Source of the DNA: Tranzscheliella williamsii
Taxonomy: Eukaryota > Basidiomycota > Ustilaginomycetes > Ustilaginales > Ustilaginaceae
Length of the DNA: 64,000 bases
Direction of reading: 5' to 3'
NCBI GenBank assembly: GCA_023212725.1
Contig: JALBYF010000024.1
Location: 1 to 64,000, forward strand
In this document: positions 41,665 to 51,180 of the stretch, piece after piece
How positions within the stretch are numbered: the stretch's first letter is position 1
Layout of the letters: every line of letters begins with the position of its first letter
Notes under the pieces: generated by a model
What the model saw: the letters and a program-made list of their open reading frames with translations, nothing else
Told to the model about the DNA's origin: nothing
Database searches by the model: none
Translations under genes and position numbers: made by a program

Positions 41665-42208
41665 TGACGCGACCTCACTATGAGACTATGAGACTGCTCA
41701 GACTCTCTATGATATCCTACGTCCCTTCTCTGTTTGATCCTGCCTTTGCCTGCATACGCATCCTGTCTTATGTACTCTATACTCTCGCATATGTCCTTCT
41801 ATGGCTTCCATCATCGCAACAATACTATTGCTCCGCTCCTCTTTCGTCTTCCCTTGCGCGCCTTGTTTCGAAATCGATAGTGCGGTTCAAGTGACCGTCA
41901 CTGTGATTTGTGACTGTGACTGAGTAGTGTGCTCTCATGACAAATCAAAGATCGATGAGTGAGTATGCGTATGAGGGTGAGCGTGATTTGAGTTTGAAGG
42001 TTGACGTGTGGAGCGGCGTTGTGCTGTTCGCATTTTCTGATTTTTGGAATTTTTTGTGACTTCTGGACGAGAAGGTTGGGCGGTTTTGAGCGTTGGTGGC
42101 TATGTGGAACAAGGTTTGGAGGTGATTGGTCTCGAGACGACTACCAGCTGCCACATCACACGTAGCATTCGACGCACTCGGAGCGACCGATCCTCGGAGA
42201 CGCCGACG
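41665..42208. other. Intergenic kinase / ELP1 with TGTGAC words
   Basis: These 544 bp between tandem plus-strand genes contain GTGACCGTCACTGTGA at 41891-41906 and CACTGTGATTTGTGACTGTGACTG ending at 41922, a copy of the recurrent intergenic word. The rest shows no recognisable feature. Confidence 0.5.
41899..41922 (+). repeat. TGTGAC-type repeat upstream of ELP1
   Basis: Three spaced copies of TGTGA(C/T) occur about 290 bp upstream of the ELP1 start, preceded by the small inverted repeat GTGAC-c-GTCAC at 41891-41901. Confidence 0.6.
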
Positions 42209-45200
42209 ATGCGCAACCTATCGATTCTTTCCCACCAGGCGATTGCGCTGTCGGCATCGCCGGCCCAGTCGCTCGCCATCGAGGCCACCGCCATCGATCT
42301 AGAGGACGGCACCGTCTATGCTGTAGCAACGTCAAGAGCATCACCGTCGGCCACCGATGTCAAGCTGACATTCCTCAGCAAGGAAGAAACGAGAGATGGC
42401 TTTGCCACCTTGACCTCCGCCCTGGTCCCAGGTGCGCTGCCCCCGCTCCCTGGCTCGTCAAGCAGTGTCGTTGCTTGCCCGGGCCGGGGCACGCTCGACG
42501 TCGTCTCCTTCCACTTGCTCTCCGATGGCGGCCAGGAAGCGAATCATCAGCCGGCGCTATGTACCGTCACAGCTGGCGGAGATATCCTGCTGCTGCCCCT
42601 GTCAAGTGAGCCAGGCTTGGATTCTGATAGCCCGCAGCCGGGTCCCGAAATCGTCGGCTCTATCGAGCAGGGCATTGCCGCCGCTTGCTGGAGCCCCGAC
42701 GACGAGCTCCTCGTCATCGTCACAGCAGAAACACCTGCGTCTTCTTCCTCAGCAGCGGCGAGCAAAGGCGAACAAGTGTTGTTGATGACCCGCGACTTTG
42801 AGGTGCTCTCCGAAAACGCCTTGCGTACCGACGCTTTCGGAGAAGATGAGGCTGTCGATGTAGGCTGGGGAAGCAAGGCGACTCAGTTCCATGGCTCCGA
42901 GGGAAAGGCAGCCGCTGCAGCCGCAGCCGCCAGCGCAGCAGCTGCAAAGGAGAGCAAGACCGATACCCGCGGTCCTATCCTTCCCGACGACGATGGGAGG
43001 CATAGGATCAGCTGGCGCGGAGACGGCGCCTTCTTCGCCATCAGCTCGCTCGAGCCTTTCCACCCCACCATATCGGATGCCGACGACGCCATATCCTGGC
43101 ACCGTATCATCCGAGTCTATGCCCGGCTAGGTGCTCTGTCCGCGACCTCTGATGCTGCCGTCCGAGGCATTTCGCAAGCGCTTGCATTCCGGCCCGTCGG
43201 CAACCTCATAGCAACTACACAGCGGTTCGGGACTGCGCAGAATGGCCAGCCGTGGGCGCAGGGCCGCACCGGCAGGCACGACGTCGTCTTCTTCGAGCGC
43301 AACGGACTGCGCCATGGAGAGTTCAGCTTGCGCGAAGAATTGGCCGCCCAGCCAGAGGGCACTCGGCTCGGCTGGAGCGAGTCCCAACTGCAAGACTCAT
43401 GGTCCCGTACCCACTTTGTCCGCGAGCTCGCTTGGAACGCGGATGGCTCTGCGCTGGCCGTGTGGCTTTCTCGCATATCCACTCAAGAAGGGCCGAACAT
43501 TGACGTGGTACAGATCTACACGACGGGCAACTACCACTGGTATCTTAAGCAGGAGTTCGTCTCCTTGCCCACTCAGGCGAAGCTACAGCAGGTCAGGTGG
43601 CACGCAGAAGATCCTCTGCAGGTATTCCTTGTCCGTGAGGACCATGTAGAACGCATGCGTTTTTACCTCGAGACGGTTGCTTCTGCAGGACGGCCACCGC
43701 ACGATGTTGCATGCGTGGCGGTCGCTGATGGCAGTGCAACCTTGTTGACACCGTTCAGGATGCAGAACGTGCCGCCACCGATGTGCACGACCAGTCTACT
43801 GCACCCCCCCTCTTCTCTGACAAAAGTCTCTCGTCCTGATGCCATCACAACGCCGACACACTCAGCCTGGAGTCAACTCCCGTCTCCTCGGAGCAACGAA
43901 GCCGTCGGCATCTTCGCAGTGCTCTTCCAAAACGGCGTCGTACAGCTCTGGCGCTTCGACTGGGGCGATCTTGGTGGCAGAGTCACCGTCGGCGGTAGAC
44001 CAGTGGCTCAGCCGAAGCTCGTCGGTTTGGTAGACACGAGCGACGAGCGCCGTCCCGGCCACAAGGCTTATCAAGTGGCTGTTGCCGGATGGTCCTCTCC
44101 CACTCTGCAACCGGGCGAGAGTGCCAGGATCTCCGTTGCTGTACTGGCCGCGGGACAGGAGGGCGCCACAATCAGCGTCGTGGAGCTCACACAAACAGAT
44201 GACAGCAATGACCTCGACATTCGGCATCGAACTTCGATATCTGCCGGATTGAGCGACAAGTATCGTCTAGTCTCGGATCCTTATGTGCCTGTTGCGCCTT
44301 CGCCTCCTGCCTTCTACTTGGAGACGGGGGAGGGAGCTGTCCAGGCGATCCGGAATGCGTCCCTCCAGCCTCTTGTGAAGCTGGAACGCTTCTGTCCGGA
44401 TCTGCGGATCCTTGCGCGACCTGGCGGACAGCCTTCGCAGGTCATCGGGTTGGCGACCAATGGCCGTCTGTACGCTGATGACCACCTCGTGGCGAAGGAC
44501 GCAACCTCTTTCACCCTGGCCGGCAGCTTTCTTGTATGGACCAACACAGCGCACCAAGCCCGCTTCGCGCCGCTTGCCAGTCTGCCGTTCGACGCCGCCA
44601 GCGCCACTGGGGCCGTTTCGGACGCGGTTGACCTCGGGCGCCGCGTGGAGCGTGGCAGCCGCATCGTCACCGCTGTCCCTTCTCTGATGGCCCTCGTGCT
44701 TCAGATGCCAAGAGGCAATCTGGAGACCATCTGCCCACGACCGCTTGTCCTAGAGGTCGTCCGTCGCGACCTGAACAACAAGCGATACGGCGCAGCGTTC
44801 CGCATCTGCCGGACGCATCGCATGGATGTCAACATCCTTTACGATCATGATCCAGAAGCGTTCATGGCCAACATCTCCCACTTTGTTCAGCAGGTTTCGG
44901 ACGTCGACCACATCAACCTCTTCCTCTCGGGTCTGCGGAACGAAGACGTCACCACAACACTTTACAAGCCGATGACGAAAGCTTTATCTGGAGCTCCGAG
45001 TTCAGCTGGAAACGTGTCCGACAAAGTCAACCGTGTATGCGACGCAGTGCGCACCGAGCTGCAGGCTGTCGACTCGCGCAAGTACGTCAATTCCATCCTC
45101 ACTACGTATGTCCGCAAAGTACCAGCGGACTACGAAGCGGGTCTAGCGCTGCTGCTGAGGCTCGACGACCAAGAGCTGGTGGAGGAGGCAGTCAAGTACA

Positions 45201-46657
45201 TTATCTTCCTGGCTGATGCCGACAAGCTGTTTGACGTGGCGCTTGGCATGTACGACTTTACCCTGACGCTGATGATCGCACAACACGCCCAGAAGAAGGA
45301 CCCGCGCGAGTATCTTCCGTTCCTGCGCGAGCTGCGCGCGCTCTCGCCGCCCGAGTACCAGCGGTACCGGATCGACGACCATCTGAAGCGCCACGCCAAG
45401 GCTCTCGCATGGCTGATCAAAGCGGGACCCGCGCATCACAAGGAGGCGCTAAGCTACATCGACAAGCACAACCTCTACCACGAGGCGCTCGACCTGTACA
45501 GGAGCGAGGCGGGCAGCCGGCTGAGGGACGCCTACGAGGTTTTCGGCAACTATCTGGTCACCAGGCGCAAGTTTGACGACGCCGGCGTGGCGTTCCAGCT
45601 AGCGGCCAAGCCGCGGAAGGCGCTCTCGGCGTACCGCCAAAGCACCAACTGGCGCGAGGCCTTCCGCCTGGCCTTCTCGGAGCGGCTCTCGGCAGGCGAG
45701 GTCGTCTCGATGGCCAAGGAGATGATCGAAGAGCTCGAGGCGACGAGGCAATTTTCGGAAGCGGCGCGCATCTGTCTCGACTATGTCCGCGATGTCGAGC
45801 AGGGCGTGGCGCTGCTGTGCCGCGCCAACGAGTTTGGGGAAGCCAGGCGGATCCTCACCACCTTCTCACGCTTGGACTTGGTCGAGGTGACGCTGCATCC
45901 TCTGCTGCTGGAGGCCGCGTCGACGTCGGTGGATGAGATCGGCGAGATGGAAGAGCAGCTCGCCAAGCAGCTGGACCGGATTGCGGAGCTGCGCAAGAAG
46001 AAGCAGGCCAATCCGGACGGGTTCTACACGGACGCGGGCGAGAACGACGCGGCGCTGGACCATCTGGACGTTATGTCGGACACGTCTACGCAGATGACGC
46101 AGTTCACGCGCTACACGAGGGCGGGCTCGATGGCGGGGACGCAGTCGTCGCTGGCGACCTTCAGCACCCAGACGGGCAGCCGGCGGAAGGAGGCCAAGCT
46201 GAAGAAGAAAGCAGAGCGCAAGAAGGCGACGGGCAAGAAGGGAAGCGTCTTTGAGGAGGACTACCTGTACGCGTCCGTGCAGAAGCTGGTGCAGGAGCGT
46301 CTCGCGGCGGTGCAGGGCGAGGTGGGCCGGCTGCTGCCGCACCTTGCGGGTGCCCACGCCGGCGCGGTGCGCGCGCGCGCCGTCGAGCTCGCGCACACCC
46401 TCGCCGCCTTTGAAGCACACGCCACACGCGCTGCCGACCAGCTCTGGAGCTACAGCCAGCAGGACGACGACGAACGCTTCGACGCGCTCGTCCGCTTCGA
46501 GCAGGACCTGCTTGCCGGCAAGACGGCCGACAACCCCGCCCTTGCCGCCATGGCCCTGCGCACCACCATCAACCGCCCGCTCCCGCGCCCGCGGCTGACC
46601 GTCGCGGACCACAGGTGGAAGCTCGTTCTGCTGGACAAGACCTCCCCGACCCAGTAG
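42209..46657 (+). CDS. IKI3: ELP1/IKI3, scaffold subunit of the Elongator complex
   Basis: Elp1 is the dimerising scaffold of Elongator, which modifies wobble uridines of tRNAs in the cytoplasm. The ATG at 42209 gives 1482 residues beginning MRNLSILSHQAIAL; the longer open frame upstream has only a TTG. The N-terminal half is a double beta-propeller (ISWRGDGAFFAISSLEPFHP, ALAFRPVGNLIATTQRFGT, FVRELAWNADGSALAVWLSR). The C-terminal half is helical/TPR-like: ILARPGGQPSQVIGLATNGR, RICRTHRMDVNILYDHDPEA, SYIDKHNLYHEALDLYRSEA and AYRQSTNWREAFRLAFSERL. The conserved basic tRNA-interacting segment lies near 1325-1350 (RRKEAKLKKKAERKKATGKK, followed by GSVFEEDYLYASVQKL). The end, DHRWKLVLLD, is typical. 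The gene is single-exon. It converges with the HCS1-like helicase gene (121 bp). Confidence 0.95.
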   Translation: MRNLSILSHQAIALSASPAQSLAIEATAIDLEDGTVYAVATSRASPSATDVKLTFLSKEETRDGFATLTSALVPGALPPLPGSSSSVVACPGRGTLDVVSFHLLSDGGQEANHQPALCTVTAGGDILLLPLSSEPGLDSDSPQPGPEIVGSIEQGIAAACWSPDDELLVIVTAETPASSSSAAASKGEQVLLMTRDFEVLSENALRTDAFGEDEAVDVGWGSKATQFHGSEGKAAAAAAAASAAAAKESKTDTRGPILPDDDGRHRISWRGDGAFFAISSLEPFHPTISDADDAISWHRIIRVYARLGALSATSDAAVRGISQALAFRPVGNLIATTQRFGTAQNGQPWAQGRTGRHDVVFFERNGLRHGEFSLREELAAQPEGTRLGWSESQLQDSWSRTHFVRELAWNADGSALAVWLSRISTQEGPNIDVVQIYTTGNYHWYLKQEFVSLPTQAKLQQVRWHAEDPLQVFLVREDHVERMRFYLETVASAGRPPHDVACVAVADGSATLLTPFRMQNVPPPMCTTSLLHPPSSLTKVSRPDAITTPTHSAWSQLPSPRSNEAVGIFAVLFQNGVVQLWRFDWGDLGGRVTVGGRPVAQPKLVGLVDTSDERRPGHKAYQVAVAGWSSPTLQPGESARISVAVLAAGQEGATISVVELTQTDDSNDLDIRHRTSISAGLSDKYRLVSDPYVPVAPSPPAFYLETGEGAVQAIRNASLQPLVKLERFCPDLRILARPGGQPSQVIGLATNGRLYADDHLVAKDATSFTLAGSFLVWTNTAHQARFAPLASLPFDAASATGAVSDAVDLGRRVERGSRIVTAVPSLMALVLQMPRGNLETICPRPLVLEVVRRDLNNKRYGAAFRICRTHRMDVNILYDHDPEAFMANISHFVQQVSDVDHINLFLSGLRNEDVTTTLYKPMTKALSGAPSSAGNVSDKVNRVCDAVRTELQAVDSRKYVNSILTTYVRKVPADYEAGLALLLRLDDQELVEEAVKYIIFLADADKLFDVALGMYDFTLTLMIAQHAQKKDPREYLPFLRELRALSPPEYQRYRIDDHLKRHAKALAWLIKAGPAHHKEALSYIDKHNLYHEALDLYRSEAGSRLRDAYEVFGNYLVTRRKFDDAGVAFQLAAKPRKALSAYRQSTNWREAFRLAFSERLSAGEVVSMAKEMIEELEATRQFSEAARICLDYVRDVEQGVALLCRANEFGEARRILTTFSRLDLVEVTLHPLLLEAASTSVDEIGEMEEQLAKQLDRIAELRKKKQANPDGFYTDAGENDAALDHLDVMSDTSTQMTQFTRYTRAGSMAGTQSSLATFSTQTGSRRKEAKLKKKAERKKATGKKGSVFEEDYLYASVQKLVQERLAAVQGEVGRLLPHLAGAHAGAVRARAVELAHTLAAFEAHATRAADQLWSYSQQDDDERFDALVRFEQDLLAGKTADNPALAAMALRTTINRPLPRPRLTVADHRWKLVLLDKTSPTQ

Positions 46658-46778
46658 CCCGCTGCCACATGCCCACACCAGCGCAACCAGGCCAGACATG
46701 TACCTGCACCTGCGAGCAGTAGAAAAGGCCGTCTGTATCAGTAGCAACGAGCCGTGTCTGTGCAGGTGTGTGCGCGCG

Positions 46779-49325
46779 CTAGAGGCTAGCTGCGACGCTT
46801 TCTATGGTGGCGTTGTCCTCGAGCCAGGCGACGTAATTGGGGAGAAAGGCGTCGGGGAGGTCGTGTGCGTTGGCGATGGTGTCGGTGTCGCCGATGAGGA
46901 CCAGCTGGCGCTTGGCTCTAGTGATGGCGACGTTGAGGCGTTTTTTCTGGGCGAGGAAGCCGACCTCGCGGAGCGGGTTGCTGCGGACGAGGGAGATGAT
47001 GACGACGTCTTTTTCGCGGCCCTGCATTGCGTCGATGGTGCCGAGGTCGATGTGGTCCGGGGTGGGGGGAGAGTGGGGGCCGGTGAAGCGGGTGGAGCGG
47101 AGGGCGGTGGCGAGGAGGGCGACCTGGGCGGCGTAGGGGGTGAGGAGCGCGATCTGGTGCGCGGCGACGCCGTGCCGAAAGAGGAGGCGGAGGTGGTCGA
47201 GCACCAGGCCGACCTCGTGCACGTTGGCCTTGGAGTCCGCCAGCAGCACGCCCTCGTCCGGCGCGGGCGCGCTTTCGTAGTACTCGCAGCCCGCCGTATC
47301 GTACAGCACCACCGGCGCCAGCAGCTCCTCATCCCCCGGCTCCACATTGGCCAGATCCGCCAGCGCAATCCCCGCACACGATCCGTCGGCCTCCAGCCGC
47401 CCCTCGTACAGCTCTGCGTTGGGGAACGCCATGATCGTCTCGCTCATCCGATACTGCACCGACAGCAGCGCCTTGACCCCCGCCCCATACAGCCCCATCA
47501 GCCGCGAGAACAGCGTCGTCTCCAGCGACCGCGCCGGCCGCAGCCGCGGCGCCGCCCGCTGCTTGAGACTGACACGCGCAAGTGACGCGGCTACCCCCCC
47601 TTCATCGCTGCCCTCCTCGTCACTGCCATCTTCGTCGCGAGTGCTGCCGTTGACAGCCGCAGTGCCGCCCCCATCGGCGGTAGGAGCGTCTTCTTGCCCA
47701 CCCGGTGCGGCGGAAGCGGCGGCCGGCTCGGGCAATGTCTTGGTTTGGTGTTTCGGTTGCGACCGTTTTGGACGGCTCTTGGCTGCGGACGTGGTGGACT
47801 TGACCGTGGGAGGGAGCTGGAGGGGGTCGCCGGCGAGGACGAGCCGTGCGTTCGGCTTGGCTTTCAGGATGGCGGTCCAGCAGGTGGCCTCTAGCGCCTG
47901 GCAGGCCTCGTCGATGATGATCCAGTCAAAGTCCCGGTGGGCGAGCTCCCTGCCTCCAGCGGTATGGCACGTCGCGAGCACGACCTGTGCGCGGTCGAGC
48001 ACGCTGGCGGTGACCTGCCTGTCGCGCCGGCGGTACTCCTTGCGCAGCGCACGCACCTCCTCCCACTTCTTCTTCCGGTCGGCGCCCTTTACCCTCGGTT
48101 TGCCCCGACTCGATTTGTTCCCAGCGTGCGAAGCGACGGGCTTCAGCTCGGCCATGATCGTCTCGATCTCCTTGCTGATGTCGTTCGCCAGCTGGGCTTC
48201 CGCGGACTGGACGCACTGGACATCCAGCGTGGAGCCGTGCAGGCCCGACACGACCCGTGACGGGTGCCCGATGCGTGTGACGCCGGCGTTCTTCTTCTTG
48301 AGCGCTTCCCGGTGCTCGGGCGGGCCCACCAGCCTTTCGAGGATATTGTCTACAGCCAGGTTCGAGGCTCCGCACACAAGCACCCTCACGGGCGCAGATG
48401 GCTCCGACGCCCCCGTGTTCGAGACGACAATCTGCAGGATCAGCTCGACGATGGCGGTGGTCTTGCCGGTACCTGGCGGGCCATGGATCAGCGAAAAGTG
48501 GTTCGCAGAGAGGGCAAAACGGAGCGCGTCGAGCTGGGTCGGGTTCAGCTTGGAATTGAACGGAGGCAGCGGCAGGTCCCTCGGTTCCCACGTAGGCTGT
48601 GTCAGCCCAAAGAGGCTCCTGATGAGCTGGTTGGCAGACGCCGGCGCGGGCGGGGAGCCTCCTTCGTCGGTGGACGACTCGCCGCCAGCGTCGTCGCTCC
48701 GGCGCGACTTGGCTGTGACAGGGACCCCGAGGAGCCGGGCGAGCTTCTCGAGCATGACTTCCATCCTTTCAAAGGTAGATTCATTGGCGACTTTGACCAC
48801 CCGAATCCTCTCTGGCAGGTCGAGCTCCTGGTCCGAAACTTTGGAGTCCTGGCCGGTCCTCACGTCGCGGGTGTCCTTGCCTTCGCCGGGGTCTTTCTTG
48901 GCTTTGTGCGCCCCCTTTTTGTCAGAAATGGCAAGGATAAGGCGTGTCTCGGTGGTTCGGTAGACGACACCTTGGATGCCCTTTTCGTTGGTGGCCTGTG
49001 GGTCAGCGTTGTTGTCCAGCAGGGCGGCCAGGTCGCCCGGCCGGAAGGTGTGGGGCGGGAAGGACGTGCTGTTGTGATAGGCGGATGGGCGCTCGAGCTC
49101 GACAAGCAGCAACGCTCCGACGCCGATCCTGACAGATGCGACGCCGAGGCCGAGGAGGGCCAGACCATGGCGTTCGAGCAGCTTGGGCGCAGTCTTGGAC
49201 AGAAGCAGCTTGGACTGCACCTGCTCTTCGTGTCGCTCGTCCTGGAGCAGCTGGAACTGGCGCTGAAACCATCCCTGCAGCAGCTCCTTGGACGGCGGCT
49301 TCGGTGTCAGCACATTGGGCACCAT
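46779..49325 (-). CDS. HCS1: UPF1-like SF1 helicase, HCS1/IGHMBP2 (SMUBP-2) family
   Basis: This belongs to the 5'-3' superfamily 1B helicases acting on DNA/RNA (yeast Hcs1, human IGHMBP2). From the ATG at 49325 the protein has 848 residues. The N-terminal beta-barrel contains LERHGLALLGLGVASVRIGV and ERPSAYHNSTSFPPHTFRPG. The helicase core has motif I HGPPGTGKTTAIVELIL (about 279), CGASNLAVDNILERLV, motif II IDEACQALEATCW (about 468), motif III GDPLQLPPTVKS, QYRMSETIMAFPNAELYEGR, IDLGTIDAMQGREKDVVIIS and LNVAITRAKRQLVLIGDTDT. An acidic Ser/Gly/Pro insert of about 90 residues sits between motif III and QYRMSE, longer than usual. No R3H or AN1 zinc finger is seen at the C-terminus, so it is closer to Hcs1 than to IGHMBP2. 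The open frame runs 43 codons upstream of the chosen start. Confidence 0.88.
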   Translation of the reverse strand: MVPNVLTPKPPSKELLQGWFQRQFQLLQDERHEEQVQSKLLLSKTAPKLLERHGLALLGLGVASVRIGVGALLLVELERPSAYHNSTSFPPHTFRPGDLAALLDNNADPQATNEKGIQGVVYRTTETRLILAISDKKGAHKAKKDPGEGKDTRDVRTGQDSKVSDQELDLPERIRVVKVANESTFERMEVMLEKLARLLGVPVTAKSRRSDDAGGESSTDEGGSPPAPASANQLIRSLFGLTQPTWEPRDLPLPPFNSKLNPTQLDALRFALSANHFSLIHGPPGTGKTTAIVELILQIVVSNTGASEPSAPVRVLVCGASNLAVDNILERLVGPPEHREALKKKNAGVTRIGHPSRVVSGLHGSTLDVQCVQSAEAQLANDISKEIETIMAELKPVASHAGNKSSRGKPRVKGADRKKKWEEVRALRKEYRRRDRQVTASVLDRAQVVLATCHTAGGRELAHRDFDWIIIDEACQALEATCWTAILKAKPNARLVLAGDPLQLPPTVKSTTSAAKSRPKRSQPKHQTKTLPEPAAASAAPGGQEDAPTADGGGTAAVNGSTRDEDGSDEEGSDEGGVAASLARVSLKQRAAPRLRPARSLETTLFSRLMGLYGAGVKALLSVQYRMSETIMAFPNAELYEGRLEADGSCAGIALADLANVEPGDEELLAPVVLYDTAGCEYYESAPAPDEGVLLADSKANVHEVGLVLDHLRLLFRHGVAAHQIALLTPYAAQVALLATALRSTRFTGPHSPPTPDHIDLGTIDAMQGREKDVVIISLVRSNPLREVGFLAQKKRLNVAITRAKRQLVLIGDTDTIANAHDLPDAFLPNYVAWLEDNATIESVAASL

Positions 49326-49707
49326 CGAGAAAGATCGCTCTAGTAGCGTCGCAAGCGTAAGTGGTTCAGAAGATATCAGCAACCGCCAGCTGTGCCTCTC
49401 CGCTTTCTGTAAAAAGTGACAGGTGGAGGTGGCCAGTAAATCAAAATCAGTCAATCCAACGTATTCTAGTCGTCACAGCGACTTGCTGATGCGATCTTCC
49501 CAGCGGCGTTACCTCACATCGCTTTCTACTCAGACTGCCGTCCACAATGGTCACAGCCAGCACACCGGGCATGATCCTATCGCTAGGTCGGGCGGCATGA
49601 TCACCGTATATGCAACGATAAACAGAAGGTAGCATGGGATATGCCATCGTCTGCGAGTGTGTCGGGCAAAGCTGATAGTACAGAGAGTGGAATGAATGCT
49701 GCGGGGA
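49326..49707. other. Intergenic HCS1-like promoter / RPN8 3' flank
   Basis: These 382 bp separate two minus-strand genes. Nothing beyond probable promoter and 3' untranslated sequence was seen. Confidence 0.4.
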
Positions 49708-50806
49708 TTACTTCCGAGGCTTCTCATCTTCTTTGACCTCGTCTTTCTTGGCATCGTCCTTCTGGGCGGTGTCCTTGTTGGCTGACGAGGCGCCGTTGGT
49801 CAGGGTGTTGGAAGCCTCCTCTTCCCCTTTTTCGTTTTCCCTCCGGTTATTGATCAAGGCGTGCAAAGCAATCACCGCTCGGATCAAACTGGATAGGTAT
49901 ACCACCAAGAGCCGGTCATTGTTGTCCACAGAGAAGGATTTGGCCGCTTCAAGGTTTTTGTCTAGGTCAGGCAAAAGGTTGAAAATGTCTTGCAGGTCGT
50001 AAGTGATCTGGTGGTTCACCGGCAACTTGCCCTCGACAACTGCTTGCAGGTAGTCTCGGATCTCGAGCAATCTGGACTGCAGCCCTCGCAAGCTGGACAG
50101 TTGGCCGGCTACGCGGGTGGATAACGTCCCTACGGCTGTGGTATCGCGAATGTCCCGTAGCAAGTGTTCCACGCCAATCTCTTCAGCTTCCTCAGCCTCG
50201 ATGATGCTCGGCACGTGCATAAAAGTTTTTTGCGTTGCTGTTCCATCATCCTTGATCTCTTCGACCGCGAAATATGCGTCGGTAGGGATTCCCACATCTC
50301 GCTGCCTTGGGTTGACGATAACCATGACAGGCCGCGGGATGAACCTCTTCATCAACTCGTTGATCTCCAAATCCGAGGAGCGCAACCTCGGCCCGGTGTG
50401 ATACCAGCCCACCATCTTTTCGCGCGCATTGACCTTCTTGAACATCTCCATCATTCCGCTAATGTAGTCGTGGTCCAAGAACCATGTCTTTGCGTCTCGT
50501 TCATCCTCCTCGAATGGTACTGCGAATGAGTTGGCTACGTTGATGGTTTTGCCGTTATTCAACTCCTGTCCCAGAAGCACACCGACTACACGCTTGCGTG
50601 ATCCTGACGCCGATCGCGACGCATGGTCAGTCACCGACAGAAGCACCAAGGGATGGACAATGACGTTTGTGCTGGAGAGACTGATCGTCTGTGGTGAACC
50701 CCAAGCAAGCGTCACATCTCGAGACTGGTCAGCACTTTGCATACAGGGCGAGCTATAGTCGCAATTTGAACAGAGAGAGACTTACCTCTTGCGTGGTGGC
50801 AGGCAT
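49708..50806 (-). CDS. RPN8: RPN8, 26S proteasome lid subunit
   Basis: Rpn8 is the catalytically inactive MPN-domain partner of the deubiquitinase Rpn11 in the proteasome lid. The model has exon 1 at 50786-50806 (seven codons, MPATTQE) and exon 2 at 49708-50688, giving 333 residues. The 97-nt intron has donor GTAAGT, branch CTGAC and acceptor CAG at 50689-50690. A nearer CAG ending at 50725 keeps the frame and would add twelve residues, but it lies only 2 nt from the sole branch motif, so I prefer the distal site. The MPN domain shows [37 protein letters not shown] and [20 protein letters not shown]. The JAMM zinc motif is absent, as expected. Helices [20 protein letters not shown] and [20 protein letters not shown] follow. 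The C-terminal tail is a charged Lys/Asp/Glu run ([13 protein letters not shown]). Confidence 0.94.
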
Positions 50807-51180
50807 ACTGGCGATGCTTTCGGTGCAGCGAGATTATGGCGTGTAGCAACGACGGTGATGTCTGTTTGCGTGAGCGAAATGACGAGAGGGACGCTAGTAG
50901 AGAGGCAAGCAGGTGTGCAAGCTGTTGACCGCTCCACCACACGGACGACGCGCATGCCCGATCACCACCCAACTCAGACTTCGTCCGTCTTCCGAAGTGA
51001 AATTGTACCTCCACAGCAACACACTCTAACATACATAAGTGTTGACTGTGAGTCTTTCAGCTGAACAACCTACCCTTCTTCTTCACCTCTGCTCTGCTGG
51101 GTTCCATCACCCAACCGATGTTCAGAGGGTCGCCGTAGGACGTATACACACCTCAGCCTTTGCTGCGGCTTACATGGGGT
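50807..51180. promoter_or_regulatory. Divergent intergenic region RPN8 / PGS1
   Basis: This 374-bp interval between divergent start codons holds one copy of TCTAACA (51025-51031). No yeast-type proteasome element was found. Confidence 0.45.

Noticed and set aside
47347..48963. 538-codon open frame on the plus strand opposite the HCS1-like helicase
   Set aside because: It mirrors the high-GC codon pattern of the minus-strand gene, is Ser/Arg-rich and has no family resemblance, whereas the minus strand encodes an intact helicase.
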